From GCA-2861595 sp035525365 (GTDB taxonomy: Bacteria > Actinomycetota > Acidimicrobiia > Acidimicrobiales > GCA-2861595): a stretch of DNA of 53,417 nucleotides. The notes beneath the pieces are model-generated. The model was not told where the DNA came from. It was given only the letters and a program-made list of their open reading frames with translations, and searched no databases. The stretch covers positions 1 to 53,417 of the forward strand of contig DATLEK010000069.1 of assembly GCA_035525365.1 (NCBI GenBank), read 5' to 3'. Within the stretch, counting starts at the first letter, position 1, and every line of letters begins with the position of its first letter. This document shows, piece by piece, positions 47,025 to 53,417 of this stretch. Both the position numbers and the translations under genes were made by a program.

Positions 47025-48011
47025 ATGCCCCGCGTCCTTTCCGGTATCCAGCCAACCGGCGACGCCCACCTGGGCAACTATCTCGGCGCCATCCGCCAGT
47101 GGGTCGACGACCAGCACCACCATGACGCCTACTTCTTCGTCGTCGACCTGCATGCCCTGACCATCCCGCGCGACCCTGCCGACCTCCGGGCCCGCACCCT
47201 GGAGACGGCACAGCTGCTGCTGGCGGCTGGGCTCGACCCCTCGCTGTGCACACTGTTCGTCCAGAGCCATCTCCACGAGCACGCCGAGCTGGCATGGGTC
47301 CTGCAGTGCGTGGCCTCGGTCGGAGAGCTGCGCCGGATGACCCAGTTCAAGGACAAGGCGGGCAAGGCCGGCGAGGAGTCGGCGAGGGTGGGGCTGTTCA
47401 CCTACCCCGTGCTCCAGGCGGCCGACATCCTGCTCTACCAGGCCGACCGCGTCCCGGTGGGCGACGAGCAGCGCCAGCATCTGGAGCTGTGCCGTGACCT
47501 GGCCGAGCGCTTCAACCATCGCTACGGCGAGGTGTTCACCGTTCCCGAGGCAACCGTCCCGCCCGTCGGTGCCCGCATCATGGATCTCCAGGAGCCGACG
47601 GCGAAGATGTCGAAATCGGCTGATTCACCCCAGGGAACCGTCCTGATCCTGGACGAACCCGAAGCAATTGCCCGCAAGATCAAAAGAGCGGTGACCGACA
47701 CCGAGGCCGAGGTCCGCTACGACCCTGAGAAGAAGCCGGGCGTGTCCAACCTCCTCACCATCCTGGCCGCGGCCACCGGGCGCAGTGTCGAGGAGGTGGG
47801 CGCCGGCTACAGCCAGTACGGCCCCTTGAAGGCCGACACCGCAGAAGCTGTGGTGGAGCTGCTGGCACCCATTCGGGCCCGTTACCGAGAGCTGGAGGAG
47901 GGGAAGGCGACGGCGGCCATTCTCGACGAGGGAGCAGCCAGGGCCAGATCGGTGGCTTCGGTCACCGTCGCGCAGGCGAAGGAGGCGGTCGGCCTGCTCC
48001 CCCGGGCCTGA
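47025..48011 (+). CDS. trpS: Tryptophanyl-tRNA synthetase
   Basis: This 328-residue class I synthetase charges tRNA-Trp. It begins MPRVLSGIQPTGDAHLGNYL with the HIGH-like HLGN at 15-18 and has KMSKS at 194-198, and MTQFKDKAGK and GDEQRQHLEL are also typical. The ATG at 47025 is fixed by the conserved N-terminus; upstream open sequence to 46908 overlaps scpA. There is no ribosome binding site, consistent with the leaderless promoter at 47014. Confidence 0.96.
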   Translation: MPRVLSGIQPTGDAHLGNYLGAIRQWVDDQHHHDAYFFVVDLHALTIPRDPADLRARTLETAQLLLAAGLDPSLCTLFVQSHLHEHAELAWVLQCVASVGELRRMTQFKDKAGKAGEESARVGLFTYPVLQAADILLYQADRVPVGDEQRQHLELCRDLAERFNHRYGEVFTVPEATVPPVGARIMDLQEPTAKMSKSADSPQGTVLILDEPEAIARKIKRAVTDTEAEVRYDPEKKPGVSNLLTILAAATGRSVEEVGAGYSQYGPLKADTAEAVVELLAPIRARYRELEEGKATAAILDEGAARARSVASVTVAQAKEAVGLLPRA

Positions 48012-48203
48012 CGACTAGCTCGCGCTAGACCCGCCGACTTCGCGAAGTCTGAGGCGAGTTGCGGCGGCGACCGCTCCCGCCGCCGGAGGCGGCCTCTCTC
48101 GGATGCCGGCAAAGAGGAACGGCGGAGGGCGAGCCGGCTCCGCCGGTCGCCCGGAGCACCTTGCTGATCGGGGAGCAAGCTCTGCTTGCGACCCGAAAGT
48201 CGG
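48012..48203. terminator. Hairpin-rich terminator region after trpS and dksA-like gene
   Basis: The gap between the convergent trpS and DksA-type genes holds several inverted repeats: CTAGC-TCGC-GCTAG right after the trpS stop, the 14-bp palindrome GACTTCGCGAAGTC, and GCAAGC-TCT-GCTTGC near the DksA end. None has a long U tract, but together they should halt both transcripts. Confidence 0.6.
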
Positions 48204-48548
48204 TCAGCGCTTGGAGGCGCAGTCGATGCAGAAGGCGGTGGCGGGCATGGCCTCGAGGCGGGCGGCGGGAATGGGCTTGCCGCACCCCTCGCAGACGCCG
48301 TAGTTGCCACCGTCGTCGAGCTTCACCAGAGCGGCCTCGACCTCTTCCAGCGCCTCGCGTAGGTTCGCCGCCAGTGTCGACGCCTCACCCCGCTCGGCGG
48401 TCACCTGGCTGGAATCGGCGAAGTTGGCGTCGTAGGTGAGACCCTCGCTGGTACTGCCGAACCCGAGTTCGTTGAGCTGGTCCTGCAGATCCTTGCGCTC
48501 CTGCTCGAGAAGGGCGCGCGGGTCTACCGGTGCTGCGTCGCTGGCCAT
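48204..48548 (-). CDS. DksA/TraR-type zinc-finger protein
   Basis: This 114-residue protein belongs to the DksA/TraR family, which binds RNA polymerase near its secondary channel. An N-terminal coiled coil (LLEQERKDLQDQLNELGFGS, then the EALEEVEAALVKLDDG helix) leads to a C4 zinc finger CEGCGKPIPAARLEAMP...CIDC (about 86-110). The DxxDxA tip of E. coli DksA is not evident. The ATG at 48548 is eight bases from a TAACCT box that starts with the ald stop codon. A longer frame to 49517 overlaps ald and is not real. Confidence 0.9.
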   Translation of the reverse strand: MASDAAPVDPRALLEQERKDLQDQLNELGFGSTSEGLTYDANFADSSQVTAERGEASTLAANLREALEEVEAALVKLDDGGNYGVCEGCGKPIPAARLEAMPATAFCIDCASKR

Positions 48549-48556
48549 GATGGAAG

Positions 48557-48562
48557 AGGTTA
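48557..48562 (-). promoter_or_regulatory. Putative -10 box of the DksA-type gene
   Basis: TAACCT on the minus strand, eight bases before the ATG; its TAA is the stop codon of ald. Confidence 0.4.
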
Positions 48563-49705
48563 GTTGGCCCCCGGACCCCCGGCGGACCGCTCGCTCGGGG
48601 GGAGGCAGTGGAGGGGATCGGACGCCTCCTCGCCGAGAGCCTCGGCAACGGCTGGATTGGTGACTCGGCCTCCGGCGGTGAGGACGCCCGGGCGCAGCGC
48701 ATGATCGTGATCGATGGCTCCTCGCACACCGCGCTCGGCTACGGCCAGAACGTAGGGAAGGGTGGCGTTGGTGAGGGCGTAGGTGGATGTCTGGGGCACC
48801 GCACCGGGCACGTTGGTGACGGCGTAGTGGATGACCCCGTGGCGCTCGTAAACCGGCGCGTCGTGGGTGGTGGGCACGGTGGTGGCGATGCAGCCGCCCT
48901 GGTCCACGGCCATGTCGACGATGACCGCACCTCTGCGCATCCCCCGGACCATCTCTTCGGTGACCACGACCGGCGCCCGACCGCCGGCCACCAGGACGGC
49001 GCCGATGACGAGATCGGCTTCGGACACGGCCCGCTCCACCGCTCCACGGTTGGAGGCGAGGGTGAGGATGCGGCCCTTGTGGATCTGGTCCACGAAGCGG
49101 AGCCGGTCCAGGTCCTTGTCGAGCAGCCACACCTCGGCCTCCATACCCTGGGCGATCCACGCCGCGTTCCAGCCGACGTTGCCGGCGCCGATCACCACGA
49201 CCCGGGCCGGACGCACCCCGGGAGCACCGCCGAGGAGGACTCCCCTGCCGCCGTTCTCCCTCTGCAGGTAGTGGGCGCCGATCTGCGGCGCCATGCGGCC
49301 GGCCACCTCGCTCATGGGCGCGAGAAGAGGCAGCGTGCCGTCGGCCAGCTGCACCGTCTCGTAGGCCAGCGCGGTGGTGCCGGCGGCCAGCAGGGCCTTG
49401 GCCACCACCGGTGCCGCGGCCAGGTGGAAGTAGGTGAAGACCACCTGGTCGCCCCGCAGCCGCCGCAGCTCCTCGCCGATCGGCTCCTTGACCTTCACCA
49501 CCAGATCCGCGGCCCACGCGTCCTCTACCGGGCAGGCGGTGGCGCCGGCGGCGGCGAACTCGCCGTCGGTGATGGACGAGGCCTCCCCCGCCCCCTGCTG
49601 TACCAGCACCTGGTGCCCGTGCGCCGCCAGCTCCCGCACGCCGTCGGGGGTGAGGGCGACGCGGTTCTCGCCGGTCTTCGTCTCGGTGGGAACCCCGACG
49701 ATCAC
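48560..49705 (-). CDS. ald: Alanine dehydrogenase
   Basis: This 381-residue enzyme interconverts L-alanine and pyruvate with NAD. It opens MIVGVPTETKTGENRVALTP, with catalytic Lys in KVKEP (about 71-75) and His94 in TYFHLAA, and the NAD motif VVIGAGNVGWNAA (about 169-181). The length is somewhat greater than usual (about 370) because of the C-terminal PSERSAGGPGAN tail. The GTG is seven bases after TAGCGT (49713-49718), suggesting leaderless expression. Confidence 0.95.
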   Translation of the reverse strand: MIVGVPTETKTGENRVALTPDGVRELAAHGHQVLVQQGAGEASSITDGEFAAAGATACPVEDAWAADLVVKVKEPIGEELRRLRGDQVVFTYFHLAAAPVVAKALLAAGTTALAYETVQLADGTLPLLAPMSEVAGRMAPQIGAHYLQRENGGRGVLLGGAPGVRPARVVVIGAGNVGWNAAWIAQGMEAEVWLLDKDLDRLRFVDQIHKGRILTLASNRGAVERAVSEADLVIGAVLVAGGRAPVVVTEEMVRGMRRGAVIVDMAVDQGGCIATTVPTTHDAPVYERHGVIHYAVTNVPGAVPQTSTYALTNATLPYVLAVAERGVRGAIDHDHALRPGVLTAGGRVTNPAVAEALGEEASDPLHCLPPSERSAGGPGAN

Positions 49706-49712
49706 CCCGGCG

Positions 49713-49718
49713 ACGCTA
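49713..49718 (-). promoter_or_regulatory. Putative -10 box of ald
   Basis: TAGCGT on the minus strand, seven bases before the ald GTG. Confidence 0.4.
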
Positions 49719-49824
49719 CCGGGACGCTGGCTTCAGCAATTCAGGTAGCGCCGCCGTGGCCGCCACGCCCAGCCGGGATGATCCAGCGCGCCTGGGCTGG
49801 TGCTCGAGGACGTCGCCGAGCTGG

Positions 49825-50988
49825 TCACGCCCGCATCGGGTTCGATCCCGTGAGACCAAGTAGCTCTGCGCTGGTGTACAGGCGGCTCGGCCGACCCCGG
49901 CCGCTTGGTTGGACTGTGCCGTGCTCGACGAGGACACCGGCATCGACGAGGTCGCGCAGGGCTGCGTTCGCCGACTTCAAGGGGATGGCAAGTTCGCTCG
50001 CGACGATCGGTCCGGTGAGCACGAGGAGTCGCGGAAGCAGGTCGAGGGCCCGCCAAGCCGCGGCGTTGCTCCGCAGGCGTCTCGCCCCTTGTCGGGGCGC
50101 CTCGAGACGCTCGCGCCACTCGCGCTGCAGCCGCTCGACCGACGCGACCAGCTCCTGCTGCGCACGGCCGGCGCCTGAAACGGCGTCCGCGAACCAGCGG
50201 ATCCACGTGTTGTGGTCGCCCATGCGAAACAGCACGAGCCCCGACCCGTAGCCGCCGACATCGGCAGCGATCCGGGTGCTCACCGGCGGAGCAGTGACAA
50301 CCGACAGACGGCGAACGAGGATCCACGCGACGAGGACGCGCCCGACGCGGCCGTTTCCGTCGGCAAAGGGGTGGATGACCTCGAACTGGGCGTGCGCGAT
50401 AGCTGCTTGGCTGACGGGGTCGACGTCGTCGCGGTTGACGTAGGCGATCAGATCATCGACGAGCGCCGGCACCTCCTCGGGCGGCGGCGTCACGAGGTGG
50501 GCGTCCAGCGGTGACGTTCCGCCGATCCATCCCTGCTCGGCCCGCAGGACGCCGACGTGGTGCGCTGGCGTTGGGCTTCCGGTCATGAGGGTCCGATGCC
50601 ATCGGCACAGGCTCTCGATCGTCAGGGGACCGGCGTGCGCCGCCTCGATTGCCTCGGTGACCGCGGCGAGGTTCGTCGCCACCCACGTGGCGGCTGACGG
50701 CGCTCGCCTCTCGTCGGCCTCGGCGAGGACGATGTCGAGGACCGGTGCGCTCACGCCCTCGATGAAGGACGACGCCACGCCCTCCGCTCGAAGAAGCAGC
50801 CGGGCCAGCGCGGCGAAGTCCTCGGGCATCGTCTCGGCGCCGTGCTCGACCGCAGCCTGCGCGCGGGCTGCCCCCGCGACGCTCCGGGCATCGAGCGTGA
50901 GGTCCCGGTCAGCGAGCCGGGTCGGCACGAACGCCCGCGCCCGACGACCTCGCCACACGATGGGAACCTCGACGCCCGCTGGCTCCAC
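49825..50988 (-). CDS. Fic family AMP-transferase
   Basis: This 387-residue protein carries a Fic domain, which usually transfers AMP to a protein. The catalytic motif HPFADGNGRVGR is complete at 206-217. An inhibitory helix motif SSFIEG (73-78) precedes it in the same chain, so activity is auto-inhibited. A C-terminal winged-helix region (about 300-380, ELAIPLKSANAALRDLVDAG) may bind DNA, as in other long Fic proteins. A 24-bp inverted repeat lies just upstream, so it may control its own expression. The GTG has AAAGGCGG before it. Confidence 0.92.
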   Translation of the reverse strand: MEPAGVEVPIVWRGRRARAFVPTRLADRDLTLDARSVAGAARAQAAVEHGAETMPEDFAALARLLLRAEGVASSFIEGVSAPVLDIVLAEADERRAPSAATWVATNLAAVTEAIEAAHAGPLTIESLCRWHRTLMTGSPTPAHHVGVLRAEQGWIGGTSPLDAHLVTPPPEEVPALVDDLIAYVNRDDVDPVSQAAIAHAQFEVIHPFADGNGRVGRVLVAWILVRRLSVVTAPPVSTRIAADVGGYGSGLVLFRMGDHNTWIRWFADAVSGAGRAQQELVASVERLQREWRERLEAPRQGARRLRSNAAAWRALDLLPRLLVLTGPIVASELAIPLKSANAALRDLVDAGVLVEHGTVQPSGRGRPSRLYTSAELLGLTGSNPMRA

Positions 50989-51000
50989 GAGCCGCCTTTC

Positions 51001-51024
51001 GTACGCTTATCTCAGTAAGTGTAC
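51001..51024. promoter_or_regulatory. Inverted repeat upstream of the Fic gene
   Basis: GTACGCTTA-TCTCAG-TAAGTGTAC has 9-bp arms with one mismatch and a 6-base spacer, 12 bp from the Fic start codon. TACACT on the minus strand (51018-51023) can act as -10 inside it. It is a candidate operator, possibly bound by the Fic C-terminal winged helix. Confidence 0.5.
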
Positions 51025-51065
51025 TTTATTTGAGGATGGTCAACGGCACCCATCGTCCTGGCCTT

Positions 51066-52277
51066 TCAAGCGGCACCGACTGTGACGTCTCCGGTGGTTG
51101 GCCTGGTGTGGGCGTCCGGCGACCCCTGGGCTGGTGGCCGGGGTGGCGGCTTGTTGTACAGGCCGGCGGCCCGCTCCTCGTCGCACTTCTTGGCGTGGCA
51201 CTCCCAGCATTTGGGGTCCTCGTTGGCATAGCTGGTGAGCCCGCCGGCACAGACCGGATCGAGGTGGTCCCACTGGAGGTTGAACTTCTTGCCACACCCT
51301 GAACAGGTGATCCCGTCGAACTCTGGTGGGTCACCCAGCTCCAGAGCGGTGCGCAGCTCGGCGGGGATGTAGCGGCCCAGGTGGTCCACGGTGTGGATGT
51401 TGACCCCGTCGTGGAACACCACCTTCAGAAAGGCATCCTTGGCTATCTCCCGCACCACCTCGGGATCCACCGGCCCACCGCCCACGATGTGCGACACCGT
51501 CTCGGGGTGCTCGCCGTGGCGGTAGGTGCCCAGGTCCACCACGAAGACCACGTCGGCCTTGGTGCGGTGCGGCCTAACGCCCCCCTCGCCCATCATGGCG
51601 GCTAGAGCGTCAGCGGCGTGTGCCTCCCACGACTCGGTGGAGCCCGTTCGCCGCGCCTCCCGGTGGATGCGGTCGGCCTCGGCCTCCAGGCGGGTCACCA
51701 GCGGTACGCCGACCACGGGCTCGAAGCGGAACTGGCCACAGACCATGCCGTCACCGTCGGTCCAGCTCCGCACGCCACGCTTGGCGTGCTGGTCCTTGCC
51801 CAGCTGCTGGCGATCGACGCCTTCCTGGCGGAGCTTTCTGCCGGCGTCGGCCAGCTGCTGGCGGGTGGAGGACTTGGCCTTGTTGATCATCTCGGACTCA
51901 GACCCGGGCTTTTCCTTTTCGGTCCTGGCGATCTCCTCGGCCTGGCCGAGAGACAGGTCGCCCTGCAGGGCTGCCTCTTTGGTCTCGGGGAGGTCCTCCA
52001 GGCGCGAGCCGGTCTGGATGTCTGACTTGGCCTGGCTGCGGGTGGACCCCGAGGCGCCGGCCAGCCAGTCCTCGGCCGAGCCAAACCCGCGCTCGCGATG
52101 CGCTCCGCAATCGGCGGCTCGAGCCGCGGCCATGGCCCGTAGGGCGGCACAGGCCTTTTCCACCCGGGCCATCTCCTCGGCCACCAGCACGCACAACCTG
52201 CCCTCCATCACCCCCACGTCCATCTCGCGCACCAGGCCGCGGAACGACACTGCGGCGCCTACAAAATCGAGACTCAT
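51066..52277 (-). CDS. DUF222-like HNH endonuclease
   Basis: This 403-residue protein has a helical N-terminal region like DUF222 (about 25-200, with MARVEKACAALRAMAAARAA and GFGSAEDWLA), and a C-terminal HNH nuclease with a zinc-binding fold: CSGCGKKFNLQWDHLDPVCA followed by NEDPKCWECHAKK (about 330-372). Genes of this class are multi-copy in actinobacteria and often linked with mobile introns or inteins, but their role is unclear. GGGGAGG precedes the ATG. A near-consensus promoter lies at 52389-52417. Confidence 0.88.
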   Translation of the reverse strand: MSLDFVGAAVSFRGLVREMDVGVMEGRLCVLVAEEMARVEKACAALRAMAAARAADCGAHRERGFGSAEDWLAGASGSTRSQAKSDIQTGSRLEDLPETKEAALQGDLSLGQAEEIARTEKEKPGSESEMINKAKSSTRQQLADAGRKLRQEGVDRQQLGKDQHAKRGVRSWTDGDGMVCGQFRFEPVVGVPLVTRLEAEADRIHREARRTGSTESWEAHAADALAAMMGEGGVRPHRTKADVVFVVDLGTYRHGEHPETVSHIVGGGPVDPEVVREIAKDAFLKVVFHDGVNIHTVDHLGRYIPAELRTALELGDPPEFDGITCSGCGKKFNLQWDHLDPVCAGGLTSYANEDPKCWECHAKKCDEERAAGLYNKPPPRPPAQGSPDAHTRPTTGDVTVGAA

Positions 52278-52388
52278 TCGAAACCTCCCCTCTCCAGGGA
52301 CACAGAGCTATGGCTTTGCGGAGAGCCGTCGACCCGGCTACTCGAGGTGGCGATGCGCTGCCATCGAGGTGGCTGCGACTTGATAGTT

Positions 52389-52417
52389 ACTGTACCAAAC
52401 ACGCGTTCGTCTGTCAA
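52389..52417 (-). promoter_or_regulatory. Near-consensus promoter of the HNH gene
   Basis: On the minus strand TTGACA (52412-52417) is followed after exactly 17 bases by TACAGT (52389-52394). It reads toward the HNH gene with a leader of about 100 bases. It is the clearest two-box promoter in the window. Confidence 0.7.
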
Positions 52418-52602
52418 GCTTTTTCCGAGAAGAATTCGATCTTTCTGCGGGCCTCATCCGAGGATGTCCAAGGGGGCAACGGCGCGGCCGCGGCCGCTGT
52501 CCCTCCGGAGGTCTTGGACGTCGGGCGACGGCCTTCTCCGCTCGGCGCCAGAGCTTTACGCCGGCGGACCTCATCGTCGCCGAGTTGGTGTATGCGCTCG
52601 AA
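52418..52602. other. Spacer with no gene seen
   Basis: The bases between the HNH promoter and the IS21 remnant show no supportable gene. Confidence 0.35.
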
Positions 52603-52831
52603 TTATTCTACGAACTGCCTCGTCTCGCACACTTGGCCGATCATCACGTCGCTCAGCTGCTCCTCGCCGCCGTCAGCGGTGAGCCCAGCGGCGACGGCCG
52701 CCTCCACGTAGCGGCGGACCGTCTTGCGGTCGACACTGCTCAGGCGGTCGATCCCCCGGTATCCCTCACCGCGCAGCTACAGCCGCAGCACCTCTTCCGA
52801 TCTCGAACACCGACACCTCCATGTAGGCCAT
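52603..52831 (-). mobile_element. IS21 IstA N-terminal remnant
   Basis: From the ATG at 52831 the minus strand reads MAYMEVSVFEI, then in the next frame EVLRL, an amber codon, and LRGEGYRGIDRLSSVDRKTV plus RRYVEAAVAAGL. It is the start of an IS21-family IstA with one frameshift and one stop. It ends at a TAA at 52605-52603 with most of the transposase missing. It is related to the fragment at 27960-28178 but better preserved in the HTH. Confidence 0.7.
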
Positions 52832-52947
52832 GGGCACCCTTCGCCTGGTTGACGTCGGGTGCGAGTCGAACGTGTGCCCGACCGGCGTTGGTGGATACCG
52901 AGGTGGTCCCATGACTGCCAACGGGGTGTCCCATCCGTGGCAAAACT

Positions 52948-53076
52948 GCCCTCCGAGAGGTCCAGATCGCCGCTCTCCACGCCGACCCTCGGACGACGAC
53001 GGTGTACGACCATCGACGGCAGAACGTCGACAAGCACGCCGCCTACGTCGTGGTCGCCTTCGTGGCGGGCGGATGA
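52948..53076 (+). pseudogene. Tyrosine integrase C-terminal remnant
   Basis: The plus strand encodes ALREVQIAALHADPRTTTVY and then DHRRQNVDKHAAYVVVAFVA before a TGA at 53074-53076. This matches the extreme C-terminus of a tyrosine recombinase with its second active His (HADPRTT) and nucleophile Tyr. Nothing upstream continues it. It belongs to a different subfamily from the island integrase. Confidence 0.65.
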
Positions 53077-53417
53077 CGGGCTTGCACACCAGTGGCGACG
53101 TGACCCCGTCGGCAGGTGTCGATCTCCGGTTCGCACCGTGATGCCCAGCCCGCCGGTCCAGTTGATACCGGGCGGGACGCACGCCTGCGAGGTCCGGGAC
53201 CGGAGCATGACCGGCCCGGTGCGGAGCGCACGTACGGGGCGCTATGCGCTGTCGCTGGCCAGGCGCCTCCATGCCGGCGTGACAAAGCATTATCGGGGCG
53301 TCTCGTCCACCACACCTCGCCGGCTGCCGGGCGGGGAAATCAGATCCAGAGACGGACCCGGCGCAGTGCCTCGGTGGCGCTGGACACGAGAGCGGCTCAG
53401 ACGGCGCGCCACAGGCT
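53077..53417. other. Right edge of window without a supportable gene
   Basis: About 340 bases with no conserved frame on either strand. It follows mobile-element relics, so it is probably non-coding or decayed island sequence. Confidence 0.4.

Noticed and set aside
48012..48203. Small RNA gene between trpS and the DksA-type gene
   Set aside because: Several hairpins are present but no promoter or conserved structure can be recognised; terminator function is simpler.
48549..49517. Extension of the DksA-type gene into a 437-codon frame
   Set aside because: This part is the shadow of ald; the DksA family is about 110-150 residues.

Overview
The window is high-GC DNA from a Gram-positive bacterium of the Actinobacteria. 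Markers include a DUF4193 protein, a GarA-type FHA protein next to FtsR-type MerR and DUF151 genes, an LPRTG-anchored surface protein, and many operons whose first gene appears to be transcribed without a leader. The glycine decarboxylase P protein is split into two subunits, which argues against mycobacteria or streptomycetes. An Acidimicrobiia-like lineage is my best guess, but that is inference.

Left core (1-21 kb). After small conserved genes (DUF4193, GNAT, Nudix, a tyrosine recombinase, a stand-alone receiver domain) comes the sortase-type surface protein and a strong convergent terminator. A long minus-strand block then runs right to left: pgsA, a fused NDP-sugar pyrophosphorylase/phosphomutase, gcvH, garA, ftsR, hpt, a DUF151 nuclease, a MerR regulator, a nuclease-like protein, gcvT, gcvPA, gcvPB. 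Most neighbours overlap by 4 bp or lie within a few bases. The block joins the whole glycine cleavage system to regulators of central metabolism and cell division. An ABC-F ATPase and a cupin follow.

Variable region (21.2-26.2 kb). This is a graveyard of toxin-antitoxin genes: a split vapC with its Phd-type antitoxin, an AbrB-type antitoxin with a frameshifted vapC, an intact RelBE pair, and an XRE regulator with an 82-residue partner under an 18-bp palindrome. Insertion-sequence fragments and an integrase tail are mixed in.

Integrated element (26,190-35,584). A 45-bp direct repeat of the 3' half of tRNA-Pro(GGG) bounds a 9.35-kb island. Its tyrosine integrase lies next to the intact tRNA gene, and two small HTH genes lie near the far end. 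The interior is largely decayed: fragments of ISL3, IS21 and IS3 transposases, a HAD hydrolase and a CpaE-like ATPase; a secreted protein with an in-frame amber codon and a frameshift; and a DUF4258-DUF2283 pair with an amber codon in the first gene.

Right core (35.6-52.3 kb). Housekeeping operons return: PP2C phosphatase, der, a DUF512 Fe-S protein, ispH, an aromatic/lipid operon (aroH-tyrA-aroA-cmk-plsC), scpA-scpB-rluB, trpS, a DksA-type protein, alanine dehydrogenase, then Fic and HNH proteins. The last 1 kb holds IS21 and integrase remnants, so another mobile region begins there.

The strongest window-wide pattern is a TANNNT box 5-9 nt upstream of the start codon of about 20 genes, most of them first in their transcription units. 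In three cases the stop codon of the preceding gene supplies the first bases of the box.
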